A DNA stretch of 64,000 nt, taken from assembly GCF_004912145.1 (NCBI RefSeq), contig NZ_STGT01000003.1, positions 124,001 through 188,000 on the forward strand. Reading direction: 5' to 3'. Position 1 is the first letter of the stretch. The number at the start of each line of letters is the position of its first letter. Origin of the DNA: Peteryoungia rhizophila. Lineage in GTDB: Bacteria > Pseudomonadota > Alphaproteobacteria > Rhizobiales > Rhizobiaceae. This document shows, piece by piece, positions 1 through 8,557 of the stretch. The notes beneath the pieces were generated by a model. It searched no databases. It was not told where the DNA came from and saw only the letters and a program-made list of their open reading frames with translations. A program made the translations under genes and the position numbers.

Positions 1-311
1 ACACGTTTCGGAACTCGACCGGCTATGAGGGCGAGAGCCTTCTCACCGGGACGCTGCCCGACGGCGCACCCTATGCAATCCGCTGCATGCTGCCCGAAGC
101 GTCCGAAAGCGCAGGAAGCAGCGACTGCCAGCGTGACATTCACGTCGCCGAGGACCTCACCGTCCTCTACCGTTTTTCAAGCCGTCTGCTCGCCGACTGG
201 CAGGCTATCGACGGCGCCGTGCACGCATATGTGAAGAGCCGCAGTCGAGCGGTATCCGCTCCAGTGACGCTTAAAAATCCACTGAAAGCGTCAACCGACC
301 GTTCATCATAA
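1..311 (+). CDS. C-terminal part of an unknown protein (5' end outside window)
   Basis: The frame is open from base 3 to a TAA at 309-311 and gives about 102 residues ending in KASTDRSS. Codon use is GC3-rich like the neighbours, which supports a real gene whose start lies upstream of the window. The visible part holds two cysteines (IRC, DCQ) and an aromatic helical stretch, but no motif I recognise. It lies just upstream of the carboxypeptidase gene, on the same strand. I do not assign a function. Confidence 0.6.
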   Translation, partial: TFRNSTGYEGESLLTGTLPDGAPYAIRCMLPEASESAGSSDCQRDIHVAEDLTVLYRFSSRLLADWQAIDGAVHAYVKSRSRAVSAPVTLKNPLKASTDRSS

Positions 312-403
312 ACCTCTTGGTAAGGCTCATTCCGTAGGGTCGATAGAGATGGTCGCGATTGGGGGAGAGCGTCCGGTCGTCAATTACGAGATTAAAGAGT
401 ATC

Positions 404-1873
404 GTGGTGCACAAAGTTCTGGGTAGCTACAACTTCGCCGCCGCCTTTCGTCGGTTCGTCGTCGCAGCAGTTGCGGTCATTGTGGCAACGGTCGCCGTCT
501 CCAGCGTGGCCCAAGCCAATCCCAAATATGCCGGGATCGTCATCGACGTGAAAACGGGCAAGGTTCTCTACAGCGAGAATGCCGACAGCCTGCGGTATCC
601 CGCGTCGCTGACCAAGATGATGACGCTGTACATGGTCTTCGAAGCGCTGGAGGCCGGTCGTATCACGCTCAACAGCAAGGTGCCGTTCTCGGCCAATGCT
701 GCGAAGGAGCCACCGTCGAAGCTCGGTGTCGGCACGGGTCGCAGTATCACCGTCGAGCAGGCAATCCTGTCACTCGTAACGCGCTCCGCCAATGATGTCG
801 CGACGGCGCTTGCCGAGTTCGTCGGCGGCTCGGAGCAGCGTTTTGCGCAGATGATGACCGCCAAGGCACGCAGCCTCGGGATGACGAAGACGACCTATCG
901 CAACGCCCATGGCCTGCCGAACACGGCGCAGATGACAACGGCGCGTGATCAGGCCCGGCTCAGCATCGCGCTTCGACAGCACTTCCCGCAGTATTACGGC
1001 TATTTCTCCACCCGCAGCTTCCGCTTCGGCAAGCAGACGATTGGCAACCACAACCGCCTGCTCGGCCAGGTCCGTGGCGTCGACGGGATCAAGACCGGGT
1101 ATACCCGCGCTGCCGGCTACAATCTGGCAACCTCCGCAGAGGCGGATGGCCGTTCGATCGTAGCAGTCGTGCTCGGAGCAACATCCGGTGCTCGCCGCAA
1201 CGCGCAGATGACAAGCCTCGTGAAGCGCTATTTCCCGGCGGCATCCAGCACGCGTGGTGGCGGCAACCTGATCGCGAAAAACAACACGTCCGTGGCTCCG
1301 TCCCAGGCGACAGCAGCCATCAGCGGTGATGGCGTCCCGAGCCTGCCACAGAACGGTCCGATGCCCGGTGTCCGGTATGCTGGCGTCGCACAGGCTTATG
1401 CAGCCTCGCCTGCGCAGAATGCCGCAAGCGCCGCGCTGGAAACCATGCGCCCCGTGGCGCCGGCGGCGACCTCTGGATCAGCCGTCCCGGTTCCGCAGCC
1501 GGCTCCAGCCTACATGCCCGATAGCGGAGCTGCCGTGGCGCCTGCAGCAGCCACACAGTCCGTTGCAGCGGCCTCCGCGACGCCGCCGGATGTCGACAGC
1601 GTCACGACCGCATCCACAACACCGAGCGCCGGCTGGGTGGTGCAGATCGGCACCTCGCCAGACAAGGAACTGGCCATGGACCTTCTGCGCAATGCGCAGG
1701 ACAAGGGCGGAAATGTATTGCGTTCCGCCACCCCGTTCACCGTCGCCTATGGCGCGGGTGCCAAGCAGATCTACCGCGCCAGGTTCGGTGGATTTGACGA
1801 TCAGAAGGACGCAGTCAACGCCTGCAATGCCTTGAAGAAGAGGGGAATCGGTTGCTGGGCTGCCGCCCAGTAA
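404..1873 (+). CDS. D-alanyl-D-alanine carboxypeptidase (peptidase S11) with C-terminal SPOR domain
   Basis: A penicillin-binding protein that trims the terminal D-Ala of peptidoglycan stem peptides in the periplasm. From the GTG at 404 it has 489 residues. A signal peptide/membrane segment covers about residues 17-38. The three active-site motifs of the SxxK class are present: SLTK (S68, K71), SAN (128-130) and KTG (230-232). A Pro/Ala-rich linker follows, and a SPOR domain (about 410-489), known in this family to bind denuded septal glycan, suggests a role at the division site. Start: GTG 404 or 407 follows an AAAGAG stretch; a TTG at 359 is also in frame but has no clear ribosome-binding site. 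Confidence 0.93.
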   Translation: MVHKVLGSYNFAAAFRRFVVAAVAVIVATVAVSSVAQANPKYAGIVIDVKTGKVLYSENADSLRYPASLTKMMTLYMVFEALEAGRITLNSKVPFSANAAKEPPSKLGVGTGRSITVEQAILSLVTRSANDVATALAEFVGGSEQRFAQMMTAKARSLGMTKTTYRNAHGLPNTAQMTTARDQARLSIALRQHFPQYYGYFSTRSFRFGKQTIGNHNRLLGQVRGVDGIKTGYTRAAGYNLATSAEADGRSIVAVVLGATSGARRNAQMTSLVKRYFPAASSTRGGGNLIAKNNTSVAPSQATAAISGDGVPSLPQNGPMPGVRYAGVAQAYAASPAQNAASAALETMRPVAPAATSGSAVPVPQPAPAYMPDSGAAVAPAAATQSVAAASATPPDVDSVTTASTTPSAGWVVQIGTSPDKELAMDLLRNAQDKGGNVLRSATPFTVAYGAGAKQIYRARFGGFDDQKDAVNACNALKKRGIGCWAAAQ

Positions 1874-1920
1874 CACGTTCACCCGACACCTCGATTTGTA
1901 CTGTTTACGAGGAATACGGA

Positions 1921-2193
1921 ATGGCAACGAAAGACTTCCAATATCGACCCGTCGATGGTCAGGACAATAGCGGTCTGACAATCGCCAATGGTGTCCTGCA
2001 CCCCCTGCATGAGGCCGCTTACCGTCTCGCCGACCTCGGTTTGCGCGAGAAGCGCTCGAAGACGAAGGATCTGATCGGACTGCTGCTCTCTCACGGCGCG
2101 CGCGCTTGGCGCTATTCGCAACCTGAAGCCAGCATCCATCTTCACGTCTCGTCCCAGGCCGGACGGTTCCCGGTCATCCTTCGCCTGCGCTGA
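1921..2193 (+). CDS. Small conserved-type protein of unknown function
   Basis: A 90-residue protein starting at ATG 1921 after an AGGAAT ribosome-binding site. It is soluble, with no signal peptide or membrane segment and no Cys. The middle (residues about 25-60) is charged and helical (DLGLREKRSKTKDL) and the C-terminus is rich in beta-prone residues and His (SIHLHV). It lies 47 bases after the carboxypeptidase gene and 16 bases before the gamma-carbonic-anhydrase-like gene, so all three may be cotranscribed. Codon use matches the neighbours. I do not recognise the family. Confidence 0.7.
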   Translation: MATKDFQYRPVDGQDNSGLTIANGVLHPLHEAAYRLADLGLREKRSKTKDLIGLLLSHGARAWRYSQPEASIHLHVSSQAGRFPVILRLR

Positions 2194-2209
2194 AGACAGG
2201 GATCCGAGG

Positions 2210-2737
2210 ATGCCGATCTACCGACTGGGGGACAGGGTTCCCACGCTGCCGGCTGCCGGCACTTACTGGATAGCACCTGGTGCCCAGGTCATCGGCGACG
2301 TGCAGCTCGGCAAAGACGTCGGCATCTGGTTCGGCGCTGTCCTGCGCGGCGACAACGACCCGATCGTGATTGGTGCCGGCACCAATATTCAGGACGGCGT
2401 CGTAGTGCATACCGATCCCGGCAAAGGTGTTACGATCGGTGAAGGTTGCACGATCGGCCACCATTCCATCATTCATGGCTGCACGATCGGCAAAAATTCC
2501 CTCATTGGAATGGGCGCCACGGTGCTCAACGGCGCCCGGATCGGCGACAACTGCCTGGTCGGGGCCAATGCGCTGGTCACGGAGGGCAAGACCTATCCGG
2601 AGAACTCCCTGATCGTCGGCTCCCCTGCCCGTGTTGTCCGCACACTCGACGACGTGGCCATTGCAGGCCTCAGACTGTCTGCCGAAAACTATGTCCGCAA
2701 CTGGCGGCGTTTTGCCTTGGACCTGCAGCCGCTTTGA
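2210..2737 (+). CDS. Gamma-carbonic anhydrase-like protein (left-handed beta-helix)
   Basis: A 175-residue trimeric left-handed beta-helix protein of the YrdA/CaiE/PaaY group. Hexapeptide repeats run from about residue 18 to 140 (IGDVQL, VGIWFG, IGAGTN, IGEGCT, IGKNSL, IGDNCL). The three zinc-ligand histidines of gamma-class carbonic anhydrases are at the expected places (VVHTDP, then the spaced pair in IGHHSIIHG). Many family members bind metal but show weak or no carbonic anhydrase activity, so the substrate is uncertain. The ATG is preceded by GGGATCCGAGG. Confidence 0.85.
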   Translation: MPIYRLGDRVPTLPAAGTYWIAPGAQVIGDVQLGKDVGIWFGAVLRGDNDPIVIGAGTNIQDGVVVHTDPGKGVTIGEGCTIGHHSIIHGCTIGKNSLIGMGATVLNGARIGDNCLVGANALVTEGKTYPENSLIVGSPARVVRTLDDVAIAGLRLSAENYVRNWRRFALDLQPL

Positions 2738-2749
2738 ACGCCGCTGCCG

Positions 2750-3157
2750 TCAGGCCGCTATCTCCGTGCAGGTCGCGCAAAATCCCCTGATCTCGATCGT
2801 CGTTTTTTCCGGCTTGAAACTGCGACCACGCGTGATGGTTTCCAGCCTGTGGTCGACGTCGTGGTCGTGGAATTCGGTGACGTGGCCGCACTTTTTGCAG
2901 ATCATGAATGCCACGGTGCCGTGTCCCGAGCAACCGTCATGCGGATGCGCGCAGGCGACGAATGCGTTCAGGCTTTCCAGCCGGTGAACCATGCCAAATT
3001 CGACGAGCTTCTCGAGCGCCCGATAGACCTGCAGCGGCGCACGAAAGCCATGCTCGCGCAGTCGGTCGAGCAAGGTGTAAGCCGAAAGCGGCCCGTCGCT
3101 GTCGACGAGTGCGTCGAAGACGAGGGACTGGTTGCGGGTAAGATCGGTCTTGGTCAT
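2750..3157 (-). CDS. zur: Zinc uptake regulator Zur (Fur family)
   Basis: A 135-residue Fur-family repressor. The N-terminal winged helix spans about residues 5-65; the dimerisation/metal domain carries a CKKCG motif and a C-terminal CATC motif (structural zinc site) plus the His-rich HDHDVDH segment. Fur proteins regulating iron in rhizobia look different; the position as third gene behind znuC-znuB (5-base gap after the znuB stop) identifies this one as Zur. It probably represses its own operon through the operators at 4940-4974. On zinc binding the family represses uptake genes. Confidence 0.92.
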   Translation of the reverse strand: MTKTDLTRNQSLVFDALVDSDGPLSAYTLLDRLREHGFRAPLQVYRALEKLVEFGMVHRLESLNAFVACAHPHDGCSGHGTVAFMICKKCGHVTEFHDHDVDHRLETITRGRSFKPEKTTIEIRGFCATCTEIAA

Positions 3158-3162
3158 GACTT

Positions 3163-3978
3163 TCAGGCCCTCGGTCGAAGGTCGGTCGTCCTGGCACCCG
3201 GTCGGGGCAGCAGGCTGATGATGAAGAGCAGCAGAGCGGCGACAACGATGGACGGGCCGGACGGCGTGTCATAGGTCAGCGATCCGAAGAGCCCCATGAC
3301 GACCGCGACGGCACCGATCACCGAGGCGAGCACTGCCATGACTTCCGGCGTCGTTGCATAGCGACGGGCCGCGGCAGCCGGGATGATCAGCAGCGAGGTG
3401 ATCAGCATGATGCCGACGATCTTCATCGCGATCGCGATCACCAGCGCCATCAGCAGCATGAAGATGATCCTGGCCCGTTCGGGCTGCATGCCCTCGGCTT
3501 CCGCCAATTCGACATTGACTGTGCCAGCCAACAGTGGTCGCCAGAGCCAGGCGATGATGCCCACCACAACGAAGCCTCCGATCCAGACGATCGCGACATC
3601 GGTCGGCGTGACCGCCAGAATGTCACCGAAGAGGAAGGCGATGAGGTCGAAGCGCACCCAGGTCATGAAGGCGACCATGACGAGGCCGATCGCAAGTGTC
3701 GCGTGGCTGAGAATGCCTAGCAGCGCATCGGCCGAGAGGCCCTGGCGCTTCTGCAGAACGATCAGGATCAGCGAGACGAGTGCCGCCACGACGAAAACGC
3801 TGACCATGAGGTTGAGCGAGAAGAAGAGAGAGAGTGCCACGCCGAGCAGGGCCGAATGAGCCATGGTGTCGCCGAAATAGGCCATGCGCCGCCAGATCAC
3901 GAAGCAGCCGAGTGGCCCGGTCGTGAGCGCAAGGCCGATGCCGGCAAGCATGGCGCGGACGAAGAAGTCATCCAGCAT
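3163..3978 (-). CDS. znuB: Zinc ABC transporter permease ZnuB
   Basis: A 271-residue inner-membrane permease of the ABC-3 family (ZnuB/MntB). About eight hydrophobic segments are visible, with the family-typical FGDTMAHSALLGVALSL region near residue 35 and a long cytoplasmic loop (ELAEAEGMQPERARI) that contacts the ATPase. Start ATG 3978 overlaps the end of znuC by 11 bases, so the two are translationally coupled. Together with ZnuA and ZnuC it makes the high-affinity zinc importer. Confidence 0.93.
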   Translation of the reverse strand: MLDDFFVRAMLAGIGLALTTGPLGCFVIWRRMAYFGDTMAHSALLGVALSLFFSLNLMVSVFVVAALVSLILIVLQKRQGLSADALLGILSHATLAIGLVMVAFMTWVRFDLIAFLFGDILAVTPTDVAIVWIGGFVVVGIIAWLWRPLLAGTVNVELAEAEGMQPERARIIFMLLMALVIAIAMKIVGIMLITSLLIIPAAAARRYATTPEVMAVLASVIGAVAVVMGLFGSLTYDTPSGPSIVVAALLLFIISLLPRPGARTTDLRPRA

Positions 3979-4897
3979 GGCCGTGCCCCCTGTCCTTTTC
4001 CGATCCAGCTGCACGTTCATCGTGGTGATTGTGATGCTCATGCCACTGACCGTGCTGGTGGTCATGATGGTGCGCATGGCCATGGTCATCATGGTGATGA
4101 CCATCGTCTGGATGGCAGTGATCGGTGACGCTTCCGTCGGCATGCTGCACGCGACCATCCGGCAGATGCGTATGGTCGTGGTCATGGCTGTAGACGGCGA
4201 GCGTTTGCGCCGCCTTCGCACCGAAGAGGCGCATATATTCCGGGCTCTGACTGACGGCCGCCGGGGTTCCCCGGCAGCAGACGTGGCCGTTGAGACAGAT
4301 GACCGTATCGGTTTCCGCCATCACCACATGGAGGTCGTGCGAAATCAGCAGAATGCCGCAACCGGTCGAGTTTCGGATCGACGTGATCAGGTCGTAGAGC
4401 GCGATCTCGCCGGAGAAATCGACGCCCTGGACGGGCTCGTCGAGCACGAGGATGTCCGGCTTTCGCGCCATGGCGCGGGCAAGCAGCGCGCGCTGGAATT
4501 CACCGCCCGAAAGATGCTGCACTTCGGCACCCGCGAGATGGGCAATACCAACCGCCTGTAGCGCCGCATCGACTTCTGCAGCCGACAAGGGAGCCGTCAG
4601 TGTCATCAGGCGCCGGACCGAGAGGGGCATGGTCCAGTCGACGGCCAGCCGTTGCGGGACGTAACCGACCCTCAGCCCGGGCTTGCGCTCAACCCTGCCC
4701 TCGTCGGCCTTCATGACGCCGATCGCCATTTTGGCGCTCGTCGACTTGCCGGAGCCGTTCGGCCCGATCAGGGTGACGATTTCGCCGGCACGAACGGAGA
4801 AATCAACTCCGCGGACCAGCCAGCGTCCGTTGCGGTAGATACCAGCACCGGAGAGCGACACCAACGGCACGGCCTCCCGGGATTTCATGGCATTCAT
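3968..4897 (-). CDS. znuC: Zinc ABC transporter ATPase ZnuC with histidine-rich C-terminal tail
   Basis: A 309-residue ABC ATPase. Walker A is GPNGSGKST (residues 45-53), the signature is LSGGEFQRA, Walker B is ILVLDEP, and the H-loop is LLISHDLH. The last 72 residues (bases 3971-4186) contain about 24 histidines, far more than a standard ATPase needs, and probably bind zinc. Start ATG 4897 is chosen because an upstream in-frame ATG at 4939 lies on the operator; AGGAGG lies rather far upstream (4925-4930), so ATG 4888 is a second possibility. Divergent from znuA, with shared control region. Confidence 0.92.
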   Translation of the reverse strand: MNAMKSREAVPLVSLSGAGIYRNGRWLVRGVDFSVRAGEIVTLIGPNGSGKSTSAKMAIGVMKADEGRVERKPGLRVGYVPQRLAVDWTMPLSVRRLMTLTAPLSAAEVDAALQAVGIAHLAGAEVQHLSGGEFQRALLARAMARKPDILVLDEPVQGVDFSGEIALYDLITSIRNSTGCGILLISHDLHVVMAETDTVICLNGHVCCRGTPAAVSQSPEYMRLFGAKAAQTLAVYSHDHDHTHLPDGRVQHADGSVTDHCHPDDGHHHDDHGHAHHHDHQHGQWHEHHNHHDERAAGSEKDRGHGHAG

Positions 4898-4939
4898 ATG
4901 GAACTCGAGATTTTGATGTTGCCACCTCCTATGCCACAC

Positions 4940-4952
4940 GTTATAGCATTAC
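4940..4952. promoter_or_regulatory. Candidate Zur operator 1 (znuC/znuA control region)
   Basis: GTTAT-AGC-ATTAC, a near-palindrome matching two others in this locus. It lies between divergent znuC and znuA, where Zur is expected to bind. Assignment to Zur is inferred from position and the shared motif. Confidence 0.65.
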
Positions 4953-4961
4953 GCAACGGAC

Positions 4962-4974
4962 GTAATAGTATTAC
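4962..4974. promoter_or_regulatory. Candidate Zur operator 2 (znuC/znuA control region)
   Basis: GTAAT-AGT-ATTAC, exactly 22 bases (about two helical turns) from operator 1, so both would face the same side of the DNA. It is only 24 bases before the znuA start codon and would block znuA transcription directly. An extra ATAAC half-site follows at 4975-4979. Confidence 0.65.
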
Positions 4975-4997
4975 ATAACCAACTTCAGGAGCTGTGC

Positions 4998-6095
4998 ATG
5001 ACCCGCTATCGCCTCGGACTGGCTGCCTCGACGGCGCTTCTTTTCCTGTCCCCCACCTTTGCCTCAGCGGCTCCTGACGTCGTGGTTTCTATCAAGCCCG
5101 TACACTCGCTCGTCGCCTCGATCATGAAAGGCGTCGGCGAGCCGTCGCTGATTGTCGAGGGCGCTGCGTCGCCGCACACCTATACGCTGAAGCCATCGAA
5201 TGCGCGGGCGCTCGAAAATGCCGACGTCGTGTTCTGGGTCGGTCCTGGTCTCGAAGCCTTTCTGGACAAGCCGCTCGAGGCGTTGCCTAAGAAGGCCAAG
5301 GTGATCGAACTCGAAGACGCGCCGGGTTTGACCAAGCTGCGATTCCGCGAAGGCGGCGCCTTTGAGGGACATGACCATGGCGACCATGCCGACGCCGGTG
5401 AGGACCATGACGGGCATGCTCATGAAGAAGCCGGCGAGCACGCGCATGAACACGATGCGGAAGAGGCTGGACATTCGGATCACGCCAAAGCCGAGCACAC
5501 CCATGATCACGGCCACGACCACGCGGCAGAAGCAGCCGGCGATAACCACGGACACGAGCATGAGGGGCACGAGCATGGCGGCACCGACATGCATCTCTGG
5601 CTCGATCCCAGCAATGCCAAGGCCATGGCCGCAGAAATCGCCAAGAGCCTCAGCGATGCCGATCCGGCAAACAAGGCTGCCTATGAGGCCAATCTGACGA
5701 CCCTCAATGCCGAGATCGATGCACTCGATACGGAGATTGCCGCTCAGTTGAAACCGGTTCTGGAAAAACCCTTCATCGTCTTCCATGATGCCTATCAGTA
5801 TTTCGAAAAGCATTATGGCGTGCGGGTTGCAGGCTCGGTCACCGTCAGCCCCGAATCCATGCCGGGCGCCGAGCGTCTCTCGACCATCCATGCCAAGATC
5901 AAGGAACTCGGGGCAGCCTGTGTCTTCGCTGAGCCGCAGTTCGAGCCGAAGCTCATCGGCGTCGTCACCGAAGGTACCGAAGCAAAATCCGGCACGCTCG
6001 ATCCGGAAGGCGGGGCACTTGATGCAGGCCCGGCGCTTTACGGCGAGCTGATGCGCAATCTCGCAACTTCGATGAGCACCTGCCTCTCGCAGTAA
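4998..6095 (+). CDS. znuA: Zinc ABC transporter substrate-binding protein ZnuA
   Basis: A 365-residue periplasmic cluster A-I (TroA-like) binding protein. A signal peptide covers residues 1-25 (ending ASA-AP). Metal-site histidines are visible in SIKPVHSL, the ASPHTYTL segment and HDAYQYF. Between about residues 118 and 198 is a loop packed with His, Asp and Glu, the acidic histidine-rich loop typical of zinc-specific ZnuA proteins. A CVFAEPQF segment and a C-terminal cysteine (MSTCLSQ) form the usual disulphide pair. Start ATG follows CAGGAG. It is transcribed away from znuCB-zur. Confidence 0.94.
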   Translation: MTRYRLGLAASTALLFLSPTFASAAPDVVVSIKPVHSLVASIMKGVGEPSLIVEGAASPHTYTLKPSNARALENADVVFWVGPGLEAFLDKPLEALPKKAKVIELEDAPGLTKLRFREGGAFEGHDHGDHADAGEDHDGHAHEEAGEHAHEHDAEEAGHSDHAKAEHTHDHGHDHAAEAAGDNHGHEHEGHEHGGTDMHLWLDPSNAKAMAAEIAKSLSDADPANKAAYEANLTTLNAEIDALDTEIAAQLKPVLEKPFIVFHDAYQYFEKHYGVRVAGSVTVSPESMPGAERLSTIHAKIKELGAACVFAEPQFEPKLIGVVTEGTEAKSGTLDPEGGALDAGPALYGELMRNLATSMSTCLSQ

Positions 6096-6115
6096 TTTGA
6101 TCCCTCCCCCGGGCG

Positions 6116-6144
6116 AAAAGGCGGGACTTCGGTTCCGCCTTTTT
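6116..6144 (+). terminator. Rho-independent terminator after znuA
   Basis: AAAAGGCGG and CCGCCTTTTT arms around a short GACTTCGGTT loop, followed by a run of T, 20 bases after the znuA stop. Confidence 0.85.
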
Positions 6145-6157
6145 CAGATCAATGATT

Positions 6158-6170
6158 GTTATGTTATTAC
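6158..6170. promoter_or_regulatory. Candidate Zur operator 3 (upstream of COG0523 GTPase)
   Basis: GTTAT-GTT-ATTAC, the same GTWAT-N3-ATTAC form as the two operators before znuA. It lies 17 bases upstream of the GTPase start codon and right after the znuA terminator, so the GTPase should have its own zinc-controlled promoter. Confidence 0.6.
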
Positions 6171-6187
6171 ATTAAATGGAGTCGCCA

Positions 6188-7378
6188 ATGAAGAAGCTTC
6201 CCGTGACGGTCCTTTCCGGATTTCTCGGTGCCGGCAAGACGACGCTGCTCAACCATGTGCTGGCGAACCGAGACGGTCTGCGCGTCGCCGTCATCGTCAA
6301 CGACATGAGCGAGGTGAACATCGATGCCGCGCTGGTGCGTGGCGGGGATGCAGCCCTCTCGCGCACACAGGAGCAGTTGGTGGAGATGAGCAATGGATGC
6401 ATCTGTTGCACCCTTCGCGACGATCTGCTGGCTGAGGTGCGCGGTCTTGCCGAACAGGGCCGTTTCGATCAGCTGCTGATCGAGGCAACCGGTATCGCCG
6501 AACCGCTGCCGATCGCCACCACCTTCGACTTCCGAGACGAAGACGGCCGCAGTCTCTCCGACATTGCCCAGCTGGACACGATGGTGACGGTCGTCGATGC
6601 CGCCAATCTCATCGGCGACTACTCCTCGAGCGACTTCCTGGCCGATCGCGGCGAGACCGCCGGCGAAAACGACAACCGGACGCTGGTCGATCTGCTCGTC
6701 GAGCAGATCGAATTCGCAGATGTGATCATCCTCAACAAAGTCGGCACGGCCACGCCCGATCAGCTCGATGCGGCCCGCAAGATCATTGCCGGCCTCAATG
6801 CTGATGCCCGCGTCATCGAGACGGACTTTGCCCATGTGGCGGCAAAGGACATCCTCGGGACCGGGCTCTTCGATTTTGCCAAGGCCGAGACGCATCCATT
6901 GTGGTTCCAGGAACTGCACGGCATCAGGGACCATGTTCCGGAAACGGAGGAATATGGCATCCGCTCCTTCGTCTACCGGGCGCGCGCGCCATTCGACCCC
7001 ACCCGCTTCCGGGCCTTTCTTGATCGCTCCTGGCCAGGCGTCATCCGGGCAAAGGGTTTTTTCTGGCTGGCCACACGTCCGCATCACGTCGGGGAACTCA
7101 GCCAAGCCGGCCCGCTCGTTCGGACGACCAAGATGGGTCTTTGGTGGGCGTCGGTGCCGAAATCTCGCTGGCCCGACGATCCGGGCTTCCTCAATTCGAT
7201 GATGCCTTATCTCGACCAGGAATGGGGCGATCGGCGACAGGAAATCGTCTTCATCGGTGCCGATCCCATGGATCAGTTGCAGATCACGGCCGAGCTGGAT
7301 GACTGCCTCGTTGCCGCAGAGGCTTTCACGCCGACGGCCTGGGAAGGACTTGCAGATCCCTTCGCCCGTTGGGCCTGA
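6188..7378 (+). CDS. COG0523 (CobW/YciC/ZagA-type) GTPase metallochaperone
   Basis: A 396-residue G3E-family GTPase. Walker A is GFLGAGKTT (residues 11-19) and the metal site of the family, C-x-C-C, is at 71-74 (GCICC); the C-terminal CobW_C domain covers about 240-390. Zinc-regulated members (YciC/ZagA) deliver or mobilise zinc during deficiency. The neighbouring zur/znu genes and operator 3 point to that subgroup, not to cobalamin synthesis. ATG 6188 is chosen because GGAG sits 6 bases upstream; ATG 6176 is also in frame but overlaps the operator edge. Confidence 0.88.
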   Translation: MKKLPVTVLSGFLGAGKTTLLNHVLANRDGLRVAVIVNDMSEVNIDAALVRGGDAALSRTQEQLVEMSNGCICCTLRDDLLAEVRGLAEQGRFDQLLIEATGIAEPLPIATTFDFRDEDGRSLSDIAQLDTMVTVVDAANLIGDYSSSDFLADRGETAGENDNRTLVDLLVEQIEFADVIILNKVGTATPDQLDAARKIIAGLNADARVIETDFAHVAAKDILGTGLFDFAKAETHPLWFQELHGIRDHVPETEEYGIRSFVYRARAPFDPTRFRAFLDRSWPGVIRAKGFFWLATRPHHVGELSQAGPLVRTTKMGLWWASVPKSRWPDDPGFLNSMMPYLDQEWGDRRQEIVFIGADPMDQLQITAELDDCLVAAEAFTPTAWEGLADPFARWA

Positions 7379-7381
7379 GGA

Positions 7382-8557
7382 TCAAATCTTTCCGCGCTTT
7401 TGCAGGATGGACAGAACCACGGCCGCGCCGGCCTCCCCGGCCGGCCGTTCCGTTTGCAGCTTGCTCCAGACGTCGTCATATCCGCTCAGCATCGCTGCAC
7501 GTTGCGGCGTATCGTGCGACAGACGCTCGGCCCAACGCACGAGGCTTGCCGGACGTAGGACATCGTTGAAGTATTCCGGGACCACGGCATAGTCGGCGAT
7601 CAGGTTGGGCAGGGCGCCGGTCCAGATCTTGATGCGATTGGCGAGGAGCCGGATGATCCAATCGCCTCTGTAAGTGGAGACGACGGGAACATGGGCGAGC
7701 GCCAGCTCAAGTATGACCGTGCCGGATGCGGCGATCGCGGCATCCGCTTCCTCGAAGGCACGCCACTTGGCCTCGTCGCCGAGGACGATCTCAGGCCTCA
7801 GCGTCCAGTCCCGCGTGATCTCGCGCACACGCGCCTCCTGACGAGCGACGGTCGGCAGGATGAAGCGCGTCTGGCCGTTGCGGGTGACGAACTCCTTCAT
7901 CGCCTCGCCGAAGACCGGCAAAAGCTGCGCAATTTCACTGCCGCGGGAGCCGGGCAGTAGCAGGATGGTTTTCGGCTCTCCTGCGGTTTTTACCGCCCTC
8001 GCCATGCGGGCGTCGCGAACGTGCCGGATATCGGTGTGGCTCGAAAGACGGTGGCCGACGAAATGGGTTTCCGGTCCGCCAAGCCGCTGCATGACCTCGG
8101 GCTCGAAAGGCAAAACGGCCAGCACCGCATCGACATAGTCGAGCATGGCCTTGGCGCGGTATTCCTTCCAGGCCCAGACGCTGGGGCAGACATAGTTGAC
8201 CACGGGCAGATTTGGCCGCTTTCGCCGCACCTTCTTTGCCACGCGATGGGTGAAATCAGGACTGTCGACGATCAACAGTAGATCAGGCTTTGCGTCCACG
8301 ATCGCATCTGATGTCAACGAGATCAGCTTGATGAGGCGCGGCAGCTTCGACAGGACCTGGGTGATACCCATGATCGAGAGTTCGGAGAAATCGAAGAGCG
8401 ATTTCAGCCCTTGCGCCTCGAGCGCATCGCCGCCAACGCCGACGAGTTCCACCGCTCCCTGATGCATGGCTTTCAGTTGCGCGATGAGATCCGCGCCGAG
8501 CAGATCTCCGGAGACTTCGCCGGCGATGACGGCAATCTTCAGTGGCCTGTCGCTCAT
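7382..8557 (-). CDS. lpxB: Lipid-A-disaccharide synthase LpxB
   Basis: A 391-residue GT19 glycosyltransferase that joins UDP-2,3-diacylglucosamine and lipid X at the inner membrane to make the tetraacyl disaccharide of lipid A. The N-terminus (IAVIAGEVSGDLLGADL) and LLLPGSRGSEI are family-typical. It is the last gene of the bamA-lpxD-fabZ-lpxA-lpxI-lpxB run; its ATG overlaps the lpxI stop by 4 bases. The stop lies 3 bases from the convergent GTPase gene stop. Confidence 0.95.
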   Translation of the reverse strand: MSDRPLKIAVIAGEVSGDLLGADLIAQLKAMHQGAVELVGVGGDALEAQGLKSLFDFSELSIMGITQVLSKLPRLIKLISLTSDAIVDAKPDLLLIVDSPDFTHRVAKKVRRKRPNLPVVNYVCPSVWAWKEYRAKAMLDYVDAVLAVLPFEPEVMQRLGGPETHFVGHRLSSHTDIRHVRDARMARAVKTAGEPKTILLLPGSRGSEIAQLLPVFGEAMKEFVTRNGQTRFILPTVARQEARVREITRDWTLRPEIVLGDEAKWRAFEEADAAIAASGTVILELALAHVPVVSTYRGDWIIRLLANRIKIWTGALPNLIADYAVVPEYFNDVLRPASLVRWAERLSHDTPQRAAMLSGYDDVWSKLQTERPAGEAGAAVVLSILQKRGKI

